Numbered from the stretch's first letter, positions 30,227-40,679 are shown. The stretch: 64,000 nucleotides of DNA from CAVSWT01 sp963777515 (GCA_963777515.1 CAVZQU010000018.1:62001-126000), one strand, 5' to 3'. Numbers and translations: made by a program. The notes: generated by a model not told the origin, from the sequence alone.

Positions 30227-30745
30227 TTTAAAGAATCTTGATCATCAACAATTTTCTTAATTATCTTTTTTGGTTCCGGTGTATATTCTCTAATGTGGTC
30301 AATTGCAAAAGGAATAACATTAAAAACCGGCTTATATAATGAAGAACCGTCCGCGGTTTCTTTCCCTGGTATATTAAATACATTTAACAAAAAAAACAAA
30401 GCACTAAGAAATATAAGAACCTGGAGTGTTCCAACTATTCCCCCAACTATTTGATTAATTAAATTATTTACTTTATCAAAAGGATGTATAATACGTTTCA
30501 AAATTGAAGTAAGAATCATTATTGCCAGAAAAATTGATAATCCTCCAATGATCCTGGCAAGATAAATTTCTATTCCCTAACACATTTTCAATTGCTTTAC
30601 CAAGATCAAAAGAAAATCGAATTGAGAAATACACTGCGGCAACAAAGCCTATTGTACCTATCAACTTTCTAACGAAACCGTCTTTATATCCTAGAATAAA
30701 CCCAATTACAAGAATAGCAGCAATAACAATATCTAAAATGTTCAA
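30223..30745 (-). CDS. cvpA: CvpA family membrane protein, one frameshift
   Basis: A small multi-span membrane protein of the colicin-V-production family, about 173 residues. The N-terminal part MNILDIVIAAILVIGFILGYKDGF has the usual first helix; after NVLGN the frame breaks, and the next frame reads EIYLARIIGGLSIFLAIMIL with GGIVGTLQVLIFLSALFF downstream. The break lies at about 30564-30574. It overlaps mutS2 by 4 bases; cvpA next to mutS2 is a recurring gene pair. Confidence 0.82.
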
Positions 30746-31194
30746 TTAATTTCCAGAAATTTTTCCACAGCACTTTTAACAGCTTTTCCATCTGCTTTAC
30801 CTTTTAATGATTTTATAGCCTGCGGCATTAGTTTTGGGAAATCCTCTTTTGATTTTGCCCCAATGTCATTCCCTATTTTCTTAACCTCTTCCAAAATTTC
30901 ATCATCTGTCAATTGTTTTGGAAGGTATTCCATTATTATTTTCAATTCTGCTTCTTCTTTAGCAGCAAGATCTTCTCTACCGGCATTTCTATATTGTTCA
31001 ATTGATTCTTTTCTTTTTTTTGCGGCTGTTGTCAGCATTTTAATTTCTTCATCTAAATTTAGTTCTTTACCGCTGCCGCTTTTTTCAAACTCTAAGATTA
31101 ATGCTCTTATTGAACGGATGGTCTCAAGCTTAAGCTTGTTTCCGCTTTTCATAGCTGCTTTCATATCATCATTAATTTTATTTTTTAATTCCAT
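30742..31194 (-). CDS. yqeY: GatB/YqeY domain-containing protein
   Basis: 150 residues that align by eye with the whole YqeY family: opening LKNKINDDMKAAMKSGNKLKLETIRSI, middle KKRKESIEQYRNAGREDLAAKEEAEL and LMPQAIKSLKGKADGKAVKSAV near the C-terminus. The helical domain is the same as the tail of the aspartyl/glutamyl-tRNA amidotransferase B subunit; its role is presumed in tRNA-dependent amidation or tRNA binding but is not proven. The stop overlaps the cvpA start by 4 bases. Confidence 0.9.
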   Translation of the reverse strand: MELKNKINDDMKAAMKSGNKLKLETIRSIRALILEFEKSGSGKELNLDEEIKMLTTAAKKRKESIEQYRNAGREDLAAKEEAELKIIMEYLPKQLTDDEILEEVKKIGNDIGAKSKEDFPKLMPQAIKSLKGKADGKAVKSAVEKFLEIN

Positions 31195-31216
31195 TTTGCA
31201 CCTATTAAATTGAAAA

Positions 31217-31242
31217 AGGCAGGAAAGTTATAAAACCTGCCT
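31217..31242 (-). terminator. Terminator after the ExbB/ExbD operon
   Basis: On the minus strand AGGCAGG pairs with CCTGCCT around a 12-base AT loop, followed by a T-run (A-run at 31213-31217 on the plus strand). It lies 31 bases downstream of the second exbD stop and before yqeY, a good place for an intrinsic terminator. Confidence 0.65.
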
Positions 31243-31272
31243 GCCTTGAAAACATTTTTTTTATAATTAATT

Positions 31273-31686
31273 TTAAATTTTTAACCTAGCAGAATAATTA
31301 ATACGTAAACAAGAAGCTTTTCTCAATTCTTGCTGAATATCGGTGACCATACCCATATCAACACCTTGATCAACTCTTAAAGAAACAATAACTTCAGGTA
31401 AAGCTTGTCTTTTAGCATACATAATAGGTTCAATATCTTTGAGCTGCACAATACTATCATTAATTTGAATTCTATCATCACTCCCGACCCATATGTATTG
31501 AATTAATCTTTTATTTTCAATCTTTTCAATAGCTTTAGCATCAGGCAGTTTATATTTAACCAGCACATCAACTTCTCTTAATGTAGTTGTAACCATAAAA
31601 AAGAGAAGCAGCATGAACACAATATCAGGCATAGAAGCAGTTGGAATTTCTTGTTTGGTATTTGCTCTTCTTTTTTCAAATTTCAT
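31273..31686 (-). CDS. ExbD/TolR biopolymer transport protein (second copy)
   Basis: 137 residues with one transmembrane segment near residues 20-37 (PDIVFMLLLFFMVTTTL), where the conserved Asp21 of the proton-pathway helix is found, and a periplasmic remainder ending in RLKI. It is the last gene of the exbB-exbD-exbD set, 12 bases downstream of the longer exbD. Together they should form the proton-driven energiser of TonB-type or Tol-Pal-type transport. I cannot tell which of the two systems. Confidence 0.88.
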   Translation of the reverse strand: MKFEKRRANTKQEIPTASMPDIVFMLLLFFMVTTTLREVDVLVKYKLPDAKAIEKIENKRLIQYIWVGSDDRIQINDSIVQLKDIEPIMYAKRQALPEVIVSLRVDQGVDMGMVTDIQQELRKASCLRINYSARLKI

Positions 31687-31698
31687 TTTTGTATAACC

Positions 31699-32229
31699 TC
31701 AACCTTTTTTTATTGCTTCTGGCTCGGCAATAGAAATAATTATAGGAATTTTATCCTTAACAATATCTTGCTGATTTTCAGGCAGATCTTTATATTTTTT
31801 ACCATATTGCGATTGTGAATATTCATCTCTAACTTCAAAATACGCAAGCTTAATCTGATCTAGAGCTTGTATATAATCATTATACCTAGTTTTTCTATCA
31901 GTTTTAAGTGAAACAATTAATTTTTTGTTATTAGGTAATTCAATTTTAGATTCTATTCTTTTTTTTAAGTTGTCTTTTATCTGATATAATGATGTTTGTT
32001 TTCCATCAACCAATACATCACCATTCTCATTAACCAGTACTGCAGCCATTCTATCTTTGGGAACGGGTGCTACATCCGGATTTTCCTGATATTCTGGTAA
32101 AGTTAATCCAAGGCCTGTATCAACATCAATTACAGTAGCAACAAGAAAGAACAACAAGAGTAAAAATGCTATATCCGCCATGGAACTTGTAGGAATAGAA
32201 GCTTCAGCTATTTTTCGTTTTTTAAGCAT
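31699..32229 (-). CDS. ExbD/TolR biopolymer transport protein (first copy)
   Basis: 176 residues: single transmembrane helix at about 18-35 (MADIAFLLLLFFLVATVI) with the conserved Asp20, then a periplasmic domain with an extra C-terminal segment (about 140-176) absent from the partner copy. Both ExbD copies in the operon differ clearly in sequence, so each is likely a distinct subunit rather than a recent duplicate. Confidence 0.88.
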   Translation of the reverse strand: MLKKRKIAEASIPTSSMADIAFLLLLFFLVATVIDVDTGLGLTLPEYQENPDVAPVPKDRMAAVLVNENGDVLVDGKQTSLYQIKDNLKKRIESKIELPNNKKLIVSLKTDRKTRYNDYIQALDQIKLAYFEVRDEYSQSQYGKKYKDLPENQQDIVKDKIPIIISIAEPEAIKKG

Positions 32230-32260
32230 TGTTGAAAGTCAATTTATTTTTAAAAATTAT

Positions 32261-32971
32261 TTATATTTTTTTACCGGTTTTCATTTCATATAAAGCATCT
32301 ATCAATTCTATAGAACTTTCTTCCATGTCACCAACTAATCTATCTATTCTAGAAATAAAGTAATTATAAAATACTTGTAAAATCATAGCGACCACAAGTC
32401 CAAAAAGAGTAGTTAACAATGCTACAGAAATACCTTCAGCAACAATTGCAGGTGAAATTTGAGCAGCTTCCTTAATAGCGTCAAAAGCTTGAATCATACC
32501 TTGCACAGTTCCGGTAAAACCAAGCATTGGAGCAATGGTAATAAATGTTGAAATCCAGATCATTCCTCTTTCCAAAAAATTCATTTCAATTCCACCGTAA
32601 GCTATAATAGCTTTTTCTGCAGCTTCCATACCTTCGTCAGCTCTTAAAAGGCCAGCATAGAAAACAGAAGCAACTGGGCCTCTTGTATTTGCGCATAAAT
32701 CTTTTGCAGCTTCAATACCATTTTCATTTAAAGCTTTTTTGACTTTAACCATAAAACTTTTTGTATTAACACTTGCTCTCGATAATGTCCATAATCTTTC
32801 AATACAAAAAGCTAAACCTACAACGAGACAAAACAAAATTGGCCACATAAATCCACCACCAGCAATAAATTTTGTGGTTAGCCAATTTAAAGCTCCGCCA
32901 TCATTAGCAACTGTGTTTGTGGCTTGAGCTAAAACATTAACTATTGACGAAAATATTCCTATAAATTCCAT
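32261..32971 (-). CDS. exbB: MotA/TolQ/ExbB proton channel family protein
   Basis: 236 residues. Three hydrophobic segments are visible (about 38-58, 132-152 and 172-196), with the conserved LGFTGTVQGMIQAF and GISVALLTTLFGLVVAM of the proton-channel subunit. It heads the operon followed by two exbD genes at 31 and 12 bases. A well-placed GGAGG lies 10 bases upstream of ATG at 32971. The assembly would convert the proton gradient into mechanical work on outer-membrane machinery. Confidence 0.92.
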   Translation of the reverse strand: MEFIGIFSSIVNVLAQATNTVANDGGALNWLTTKFIAGGGFMWPILFCLVVGLAFCIERLWTLSRASVNTKSFMVKVKKALNENGIEAAKDLCANTRGPVASVFYAGLLRADEGMEAAEKAIIAYGGIEMNFLERGMIWISTFITIAPMLGFTGTVQGMIQAFDAIKEAAQISPAIVAEGISVALLTTLFGLVVAMILQVFYNYFISRIDRLVGDMEESSIELIDALYEMKTGKKI

Positions 32972-33163
32972 TGAGAGTAACCTCCAAATATAATTAATAA
33001 TAGACGCTTAAGGAGAAGAAAGGCTCCAAAATATTCTTAAAAAGATGTTGCTACAATAATGATTTCAAAAAACAAAGTCAACAAAATATTTTATCTAAAT
33101 GCTTTTTATTACTCAATTATTTATCATTTAAACTAATTTTTTTCTTTAGGGTAAATCTTTAAA

Positions 33164-33856
33164 TTAGATTTCAAATCTATGCTTTAGTTTTAACACATTT
33201 CCAGTAATAAAATTAAAGCTGCTAAATAAATTATGAGCAAGTTCGCCAATTTCTTTAGGTTTTATCCATCCAGGGAAATCAGCCTCTTTCCCCCACTGAC
33301 GGTTTGCTTCAGTATCTATTATATAAGGTGCAATAGCATTTATACTCAATTTAATTTTTTCACCTTCTATAGATAATGATTTTACTAAGTGAATTAAGCC
33401 CGCTTTAGAAACACCATAAGCACCAGCTTTAGGCTGTGCATGTAGTCCTGTATAAGCAGCAGTAAAACATATTGACCCGCCGGCAGATTCTTCAACAATC
33501 TTTGAAAAATATTTAGCTATTAAAAAGCTTGTGTTCAAATTAATATTGAGCATTTTACTCCAGTTCTCATAGTTTGTTCCCCATAAAAATTCTCCTCCAT
33601 AATATCCTCCTATAGTAGAATATAAGAAGAATAGTTTAGATTTATCTGGTTGAATTTTATTAAATGCTTCAATTACATTTTCTTCAACAGATAAGTCTTT
33701 AATCTGAATGTGGGTCACTTTTTTATTCTGTTTTACTTCTTCATTTTTTTTTGAATCAAACAAAAATATCTCATTGTAATCTTTTGGAAGCAATGCTTGG
33801 GTTATCCCTTTTCCAAGAGCCCCACTTGAACCAAAAATTAGAAGTACTTTTTTCAT
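33164..33856 (-). CDS. SDR family oxidoreductase
   Basis: 230-residue short-chain dehydrogenase. The nucleotide-binding GSSGALGKG is at residues 10-18. The catalytic Tyr/Lys pair appears in AYGVSKAG (about 147-154), with a Ser/Thr-rich CFTAAYTGL strand before it, and INAIAPYIIDTE. The cofactor and substrate are not inferable; the closest family flavour is a dihydropteridine-reductase-like small SDR. Its stop is only 2 bases from the next gene downstream. Confidence 0.85.
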   Translation of the reverse strand: MKKVLLIFGSSGALGKGITQALLPKDYNEIFLFDSKKNEEVKQNKKVTHIQIKDLSVEENVIEAFNKIQPDKSKLFFLYSTIGGYYGGEFLWGTNYENWSKMLNINLNTSFLIAKYFSKIVEESAGGSICFTAAYTGLHAQPKAGAYGVSKAGLIHLVKSLSIEGEKIKLSINAIAPYIIDTEANRQWGKEADFPGWIKPKEIGELAHNLFSSFNFITGNVLKLKHRFEI

Positions 33857-33858
33857 TT

Positions 33859-34924
33859 CTATTTATTTATTTCAAATATTGAAACAACCGGGAAATGGTC
33901 ACTAAAACCGCCAAGATATTTTCTTCCGCCATAAGTTGGAAATGCTGTCCCTTTATACTTACCGGATTGCTCTACCATAAATTCCGGCTTGTAAACTTTA
34001 AAAGTTCCACAAATATATTTGAAGTTTCCATCCCCCAATAAATTATTTGAGATTATAATCTGGTCCAGCATATTCCATTGATCGTGGTATTTATATGTCC
34101 CGATACCGTTTTTATAATCATTATACGCAAGATTAAACAATTCTTTTTTGTTTTGGTTCACACTTTCTTCAGGAGATGTACATATTAATGGCTGTGCATC
34201 CAATACTTTTAATATTGAAATATCAGTCGGCATATCATTAAAATCACCTAAGATAATAATTCTTTTGTTGGAACTAGATGAAAAATCCTCATCTACATAT
34301 TTCTTTACAGTTTCTGCAGCTTCAACTCTTCTTGGTTCCGATTTAACTTCACCATTTCTTCTAGATGGCCAATGATTTACGAATACACTTAAAGTGTCGT
34401 TATTTTCTTTTACCAATAAATCAACTTGTAATATATACCTCGTTTTGAATGAACTATCATTTATTTCACGCGGGAAAATGTTAATTAAAGTAAATTTATC
34501 AGAGTTAAAAATTAATCCATTATCAATTCCCCGTTCATCAGGCGATTCTGCGTAAGCTATTTTATAGTTTTTCTTTAATTTGGTTTTAGTTATTAATCTT
34601 TGCAGCAAGTTTTCATGTTCAACTTCACATGTTCCTAAAATATCAGGGCCGCTCTCCATCATTCATAGATGAAATTACATGAGCTAAATTATTAAGCTTC
34701 TTATCTAATCTTTCTTCAGTCCATTGCCCGGAGCCGGTTGGAGTAAATTCTTCATCATATTTGTTAGGATCATCAACTGTATCAAAGAGATTTTCTAAAT
34801 TCCACGAAGCGACATAAACTTCATTTGATTTTTTATTGCTCTTGCATGAAATATTAATCGAAAGAAAGAGAATCAAAAATAAAGAAATTTTAAGATTTAA
34901 GTTTTTAAATAATAATTTGTACAT
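33859..34924 (-). CDS. Endonuclease/exonuclease/phosphatase family lipoprotein, one frameshift
   Basis: A secreted EEP-fold hydrolase, about 354 residues, with a lipoprotein signal (ISCKS near residue 27). Blocks: VASWNLENLFD and DEEFTPTGSGQWTEERLDKK in the N-terminal frame; SGPDILGTCEVEHENLL, NHWPSR, LGDFND and SDHFPV in the second frame. The break lies at about 34652-34663 between HVISSMND and ESGPDILG. Such proteins can be phosphodiesterases, nucleases or sphingomyelinase-like; the substrate is unknown. It is 2 bases from the SDR gene. Confidence 0.86.
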
Positions 34925-35034
34925 ATTGAAATAGAAATTGTTAAGAAATTAATAATTGGAAGGTATAAAAATAGGTAATTGTAATTTTAAACTGCAATAT
35001 TATTTAAATGTTAAATTAGGCAATAATTTTTATC

Positions 35035-36555
35035 TTAATTTGTTTGCGGAATATTAATTTCATTTTCTGATGTAGCAATTAAGACCGTTCCCGCAGCATC
35101 ACCTGTTACATTAGTGATCGTTCTGCACATATCAAGAATTCTATCAACCCCCAAAATTAATGCAATCCCCTCTTGTGGAATATTTACTGATTTTAAAATT
35201 ATTACAAGCATAATAATTCCAACCCCAGGAACAGGCGCAGTCCCAATGGAAGCAAGCACTGCCATAAATACAACTGTCAATTGTTGAACGATATTCAAAT
35301 CGAGTCCAAAAACCTGCGCAATAAAAACTGTAGCAACTCCCTGGTATAAAGCAGTCCCATCCATGTTTATTGTTGCGCCTAACGGGAGAACAAAACTAGC
35401 AATTGATTTTGATACTCCAAGATTTTCTTCACAGCTTTCAATATTTACGGGTAAAGTCGCAGCACTTGAGCTTGTACTGAACCCAATTGCCTGCACTCTT
35501 TTTATTGATTTATAGAAATAAGAAACTTTTACTTTTGTAAAAAATTTTATAATCAGTCCATAAGTTCCGAATGTATGAATTGCTAATCCTATTACTACCG
35601 CTAATGCATACCAGATTAATGTTTCTAATATATCAAAACCGAATTCACTTACTGTCGCAGCGATTAGGGCGAATACACCAAGTGGGGCGATCAGCATTAT
35701 CATATCTACTAATTTTATTAATGCATCGGTTAAAGCATCTAAAAGTTTTATAACAAAAGCAGATTTCTCTTTATCTATCAAACTTAACATCAGTCCTAAA
35801 AGTATTGAGAATATTACTACTTGAAGCATATCACCATTTGCCATTGATCCAATAGGATTTTTAGGAACCATCTTCACAATCTCACCAAAGAAATCATACT
35901 CATGCACATCACCAAGCTTTGATGAAGCATCTTCTTCATATACAGAAAGAAGCCGATCTTTGGTATCAGCTGACATTCGATGCCCGGGCTGAATGATATT
36001 AGCAATCACAAGCCCAATAGTAATTGCAAAAGCTGTGGTTGTTAGATAATAGGTTAATGTTTTTCCACCGATCCTGGCAAACCTTTTAATGTCGCCCAAA
36101 CTTGCAGCACCAACAGTTAATGAAACAAAAACAAGCGGAACAGCAATCATCATCAATAAGCGAATAAAAATATCACCAATCCATTTAATACCTGTTGCAA
36201 TTGTGCCTTGCCTTGAAATAGAAACTAAATTCGTGAAAACTCTTGAACGGATTTCCTCCCCATCAAGTTTAAACTCTTTAGCAACAGCCTCTTTTATATT
36301 AACTTTATTTTTATTGAAGTATGAAATTATTGCCAGTTGATCTGACTTATCAAATTTAATTGTATCTTGTTTTACATTGTTAAGAATAAACGAAAAGCTT
36401 TGCCAACCTTTAATTTTTACAGTTTCAATTTCATGTTTTTCTTCAAAGGAAATTCGCAGACTGCTTTTTGCTACATTAAAAAAAGCTCCGAATAAAGCTC
36501 CAGCTATTAATGCAATAAGTATCTGGTTATGAAGTTTAGGGAGTTTAAATTTCAT
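35035..36555 (-). CDS. Dicarboxylate/amino acid:cation symporter with N-terminal insertion
   Basis: A 506-residue transporter of the GltP/DctA (DAACS) group. The reentrant hairpin SFSTSSSAATLP and the GATINMDGTALYQG motif are both clear, along with the final NVTGDAAGTVL. An unusual feature: about 80 hydrophilic residues (roughly 31-120) are inserted between the first and second membrane helices, whereas typical members have a short loop. It likely co-transports Glu/Asp or C4-dicarboxylates with Na+ or H+. Confidence 0.9.
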   Translation of the reverse strand: MKFKLPKLHNQILIALIAGALFGAFFNVAKSSLRISFEEKHEIETVKIKGWQSFSFILNNVKQDTIKFDKSDQLAIISYFNKNKVNIKEAVAKEFKLDGEEIRSRVFTNLVSISRQGTIATGIKWIGDIFIRLLMMIAVPLVFVSLTVGAASLGDIKRFARIGGKTLTYYLTTTAFAITIGLVIANIIQPGHRMSADTKDRLLSVYEEDASSKLGDVHEYDFFGEIVKMVPKNPIGSMANGDMLQVVIFSILLGLMLSLIDKEKSAFVIKLLDALTDALIKLVDMIMLIAPLGVFALIAATVSEFGFDILETLIWYALAVVIGLAIHTFGTYGLIIKFFTKVKVSYFYKSIKRVQAIGFSTSSSAATLPVNIESCEENLGVSKSIASFVLPLGATINMDGTALYQGVATVFIAQVFGLDLNIVQQLTVVFMAVLASIGTAPVPGVGIIMLVIILKSVNIPQEGIALILGVDRILDMCRTITNVTGDAAGTVLIATSENEINIPQTN

Positions 36556-36597
36556 AAAGCAATAAAAAAGATATTATAAAATTAATTTCAAAATATT

Positions 36598-37179
36598 TTA
36601 TTTCTTAGTATTATTTACAAATAATTCATTATAGAGTGAAATGCTTTCATTTATAATTTGATAAGCTTTTTTCTTTCCTAAAAAATGATTGACAACTACA
36701 TGTTTATTTTCAAGCTTCTTGTAATCTTCAAAAAATCTTTTTAGCTCAACTACCGTGTGAGGCGGCAAATCATTTATATCATCAATATAATTTACAGACA
36801 TATCATTTTTTGCAACTGCGATAATTTTATCATCATGTTCGTTATCGTCAATCATCCTCATAACACCAATTACCTTTGCTTCAATAATACACATCGGTTC
36901 AACATCAATAGAGCAGATAACAAGAATATCAAGAGGATCTTTGTCGGCACAATAAGTTTGTGGAATAAATCCATAATTTGCCGGATAGTGCACAGAAGAA
37001 AATAAAACTCTATCAAGCCTTAATAGTCCGCTGTTTTTATCAAGTTCATATTTTGCTTTAGAACCTTTCGGGATTTCAATAATTGCATTAACATTTGAAG
37101 GAACTTCATTCCCCATGTTAACATCATGCCATGGATTATAGTGCTGTGTCTTTTGTTTTTTAGTCGTTACTTTTTTCAT
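36598..37179 (-). CDS. ppa: Inorganic pyrophosphatase (family I)
   Basis: 193 residues. The active-site motif CADKDPLDILV (metal-ligand aspartates) follows FIPQTYC, and HYPANYGF, IEIPKGSKAKYE and the ELKRFFEDYKKLE helix are present, so the family is certain. It hydrolyses the pyrophosphate released by biosynthesis. It is complete and unbroken. Its neighbours, a Na+ antiporter and an amino-acid symporter, have no evident functional link. Confidence 0.95.
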   Translation of the reverse strand: MKKVTTKKQKTQHYNPWHDVNMGNEVPSNVNAIIEIPKGSKAKYELDKNSGLLRLDRVLFSSVHYPANYGFIPQTYCADKDPLDILVICSIDVEPMCIIEAKVIGVMRMIDDNEHDDKIIAVAKNDMSVNYIDDINDLPPHTVVELKRFFEDYKKLENKHVVVNHFLGKKKAYQIINESISLYNELFVNNTKK

Positions 37180-37222
37180 TAAATATCAAATACTTTCAGA
37201 TTGTACATAATTTTTTGCTATC

Positions 37223-38641
37223 TTAATTTAAAATAAAACCAAACGCAGTAAATAAAATCAAAGCAATTGCTGCAGAAGTTAATGCATATGGCAGTTGTGT
37301 TCGTACGTGATCGATGTGATCACTTGCTGAAGCCATAGATGAAACCATTGTCGTGTCTGAAATTGGAGAACAATGATCACCAAAAACACTCCCGCTTAAA
37401 ACAGAAGCGATTGCCAAAGATAAATTAACATTCATAACCATAGCCGTGGGAACTGCTATTGGAATCATAATTGCGAACGTGCCCCAGCTTGTTCCAGTTG
37501 AAAAGGCAATAAACATTGAGGTAATAAAAATAATAGGTGCCACAAAATTAGGATTCAAGAAACTATCTGCAATTGAAGCGACATAAGGTCCGGTTCCTAA
37601 AGTTCTGCAGGTATCACCAATTGCAAAAGCGAACATCATCAGCATAGCTAATGGAATTAAACCACCAATGCCTTTTAAGGTATAATCCATTACTTCATGT
37701 AGTGTTAATATTTTTTGTCCGATTGATAAGATACCTGAAACAATAATTGCGGTTAAAACTGACCATAAAACAGAAGTTGAGCCAGAACCAGCAGTTAAAT
37801 CACCCTTGCCAGTTATTAATAAACTAATGGGCATCATTAAAATCATAGTGAGAATAGGAGCAATCATGTTTATTGCCCTATGAGGTATCTTTGATTTAGG
37901 TTTAATTGAAGAAACTTCAGCAGACACAACCGGAACTGCACCATCAGCAATCGTCTTCCCTTCTTCTAATGATCTTTTTTCAGCTTTCTTCATTGCACCA
38001 AAATCTTTATATGTAAATGCTATAAATCCCGTAAGTAATACAGCGGCGATTGGATAAAAATTCAAAGGGATTGTTGACAGAAATGTTGGAATTGGATTAG
38101 TAATATTTTCTTTCATCAGCAAACCAACAATGTACGCTCCCCAGGCATTCAAGGGAATTAGAACGCAAACCGGAGATGAAGTTGCATCACAAATGTAAGC
38201 AAGCTTTTCTCTTGAGATTTTAAATTTTTCGAAGATCGGATGAAAAATAGTTCCGGTTACTAAGCAAGAAATACTTGATTCTATAAAAACTCCACATCCT
38301 ACAAAAAATGCCAGCACTGATGCACGTTTTCGGGAATTAACTAATTTTTTCTTTTGAATGAAATCAATAAACCCTTGAACGCCTCCTGATATTTGAGTTA
38401 ATGATATTAAGGCTCCGACTAATGCAGAGAAAATAATTACCTTTGTGTTTCCTTCATCCTTAAAAACATTAACACAAGCTTGAATTGCGCTTGCCATTCC
38501 ATTAAATGGATTCCATCCCTCGATAATTAACCAGCCGGAAAAGATTCCTAGAAATAATGAAAGATATACTTGCCTTGTTTTAATAGCTAAAAGTATAGCA
38601 AGCAATGGCGGGATGATTGAAAGCCAGCCGTAATTTGTCAA
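37223..38641 (-). CDS. NhaC-type Na+/H+ antiporter
   Basis: 472-residue membrane antiporter of the NhaC family. Signatures: the GTSWGTFAIMIPIAVP loop and SGSVFGDHCSPISDTT, both diagnostic, plus about 11-12 hydrophobic helices. A 30-residue polar insert lies near residue 215-250. It exchanges sodium for protons in the inner membrane. It is unbroken. Confidence 0.93.
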   Translation of the reverse strand: MTNYGWLSIIPPLLAILLAIKTRQVYLSLFLGIFSGWLIIEGWNPFNGMASAIQACVNVFKDEGNTKVIIFSALVGALISLTQISGGVQGFIDFIQKKKLVNSRKRASVLAFFVGCGVFIESSISCLVTGTIFHPIFEKFKISREKLAYICDATSSPVCVLIPLNAWGAYIVGLLMKENITNPIPTFLSTIPLNFYPIAAVLLTGFIAFTYKDFGAMKKAEKRSLEEGKTIADGAVPVVSAEVSSIKPKSKIPHRAINMIAPILTMILMMPISLLITGKGDLTAGSGSTSVLWSVLTAIIVSGILSIGQKILTLHEVMDYTLKGIGGLIPLAMLMMFAFAIGDTCRTLGTGPYVASIADSFLNPNFVAPIIFITSMFIAFSTGTSWGTFAIMIPIAVPTAMVMNVNLSLAIASVLSGSVFGDHCSPISDTTMVSSMASASDHIDHVRTQLPYALTSAAIALILFTAFGFILN

Positions 38642-38762
38642 TAGAATACTTTCCTATTTTTATCTGAAGATTTATAGAAGTTACATAGCAAGCTAATTTT
38701 TATGTTATTAATATTCAAGCTATACAAAACAATTTATAAAAGAATATTATTTCCTTTTAACT

Positions 38763-40500
38763 TTATTGAAATTTTAACAAACCAAAATATTCAGGCTGAT
38801 AAGGAGGATGTTCCTGCATTTTTGACCAATCACTTTGTGCTGGATCTGCTTGCTGTCTATGACGGCGGATATTGAATCCCCAAACATCTCCTTTATTTAA
38901 TTTGGCGTCAATTTCTGATAAAGGTATTTTAAATTCGGCACTCCAATAGTTTTCACCAATGAAAGTTTTAACATCAAATTTAAATGAGAATAAACCTTTT
39001 GGGCCGCTATTTAAAACTGTACCTTTTGGATTCACCATTAATCTATAAAAAGTTTTTAAATCTCTATTCGTATCAAAGAAGATTTCAAAATCATCATCTC
39101 CAAAAACCAAAGGGATTTTGCCGTAAGCCAGAGCCTCAAGTCCGGAAGGATTTGGTTCATCTCCTTTTATGCTGACATATAGATTAGAATCATCATATAA
39201 AACTTTAACTATTGTTTTATCTTTAGCAGGTGTTTTTTTGAAGTCAGTATAAAGTGTATCAATTTCATAGTCACTTTTCCAAGGATCTTCATTGATTATA
39301 CCATCAATTTTTATTTTAGCATTTGTAAACTTAGCTTTTGTAATTGGCGGATTAAACAAGTGATAATAATAAATACTTTTTGTTTTTGCCCCTGCCAAAG
39401 TTGTATATGGAGATTCTACTTGCAATTCAGGTAATTCATCTCGTAGAAAATTTCCTTTTGGGCCTTCAATTTTGAATTCAACTGCTTTTTCGTCCTTTGG
39501 TTCTAAAGAAAAATTTATTCCCCAAGGTTTAAATTTCCAATTATAATTATCAGTCTGCCAGGTGAGTTTATAATTCCTATTAATATCTGTGTTATTTTTA
39601 ATGTTAATTTTAATTGTTGTATCAATCGCATTAATTGCCGTGTTAGAAATTATTATTGCCTTGTCAGTATTAAAATATTTAGGAGAATGCTTATATTCGT
39701 CAGGCAGCACAGCATCTGGAGCATATATTTTGCCATTTGTTATAAATGCATAATTTACCTTGCTCCCATCCACAGTTGCATAAAGAAACCCATGAGTTCG
39801 CCCGGCAAGATGATTTACAAATTCCATATTGCCTGAAGAATTAATACAAAAATATGGTATGCTGTCTAACAATCTATAATCGTAAATATGATAATGCCCG
39901 GTGAAAATTCCTTTAACATGATACTGCTTCAACAAATCTTGGACTGGCTTCCAATTATAATTTTTATTTAAATATAAAGGTGAGTGAAACGATAGAAAAA
40001 TATTTTCTGCATCTTTAGCTTTGGCCAAATCTTTCTTCAACCATTCAAATTCATTGTTTGGAATTGTATCAAACTGCTGGTTTAAAAAAACATTTAAAAT
40101 TATGAAATGAGAATTTTTATAATCAAATGAATAAAATAATTTATCTTTTCCCCAAGCTTCTAAATAAGCAGGCTGGATTTCCTTTGTGGTAACATCGTGA
40201 TTTCCAGGAGTTGGATAAAAAGGTACGGTTAAAGGTTCTATTTGTTTTTTAAATCTTTTCCACTGACGGCGGACACTTTTAATATCATAAGTATATCCAT
40301 GAATCATATCCCCAACATGAATAACAAAAGCTGGTTTTAATAATTCTGTTTCTTTTACAATTTCTTCGAACACTTCCGGGTTCTGAAATTGACTGTCTCC
40401 CCAGACAACAAATCTGAATTTTTGCGCTTTAAGAATTGGGGCTAATATTATTAATAAAATTTAATAATGTTAATTTATGCGACTTAATTATCTTATACAT
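38763..40500 (-). CDS. Secreted metallophosphoesterase with C-terminal CBM9-like domain, one frameshift
   Basis: Calcineurin-like phosphoesterase: metal motifs GDSQF, GDMIHG, GNHDVT, SFHSPLY and GHYHIYD. The C-terminal ~190 residues (about 370-560) look like a carbohydrate-binding or DOMON/CBM9-like domain. The N-terminus requires repair: ATG at 40500 opens MYKIIKSHKLTLL, then the frame is broken in a T-run at about 40460-40462; the next frame reads ILLIILAPILKAQKFRFVVWGD, completing a signal peptide. Substrate unknown, possibly a phosphomonoester or nucleotide. Confidence 0.82.
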
Positions 40501-40625
40501 TTTTTAAGTGAAATGATTTTAGTTTTATATGGAATTGAATTTTATTGAAATAAAGATAAGTATATTTTACAAACCAATGAAATTTTTAATATTTTCTACT
40601 CACAAAACTCAAATAATATTTTTAC

Positions 40626-40633
40626 TATATTTG
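40626..40633 (+). promoter_or_regulatory. Candidate -7 promoter element (TATATTTG)
   Basis: TATATTTG followed by C, 47 bases before the polA ATG. Matches the Bacteroidota -7 box; no good -33 box found at the expected distance. Confidence 0.42.
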
Positions 40634-40679
40634 CATTAAGTAATAACTCATCAATTTTATAATAAATATCTCTAATTAA

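Noticed and set aside
32985..32992. TATATTTG on the minus strand ahead of exbB
   Set aside because: It lies only 14 bases before the start codon and partly coincides with the GGAGG ribosome-binding region, so a promoter role is unlikely.
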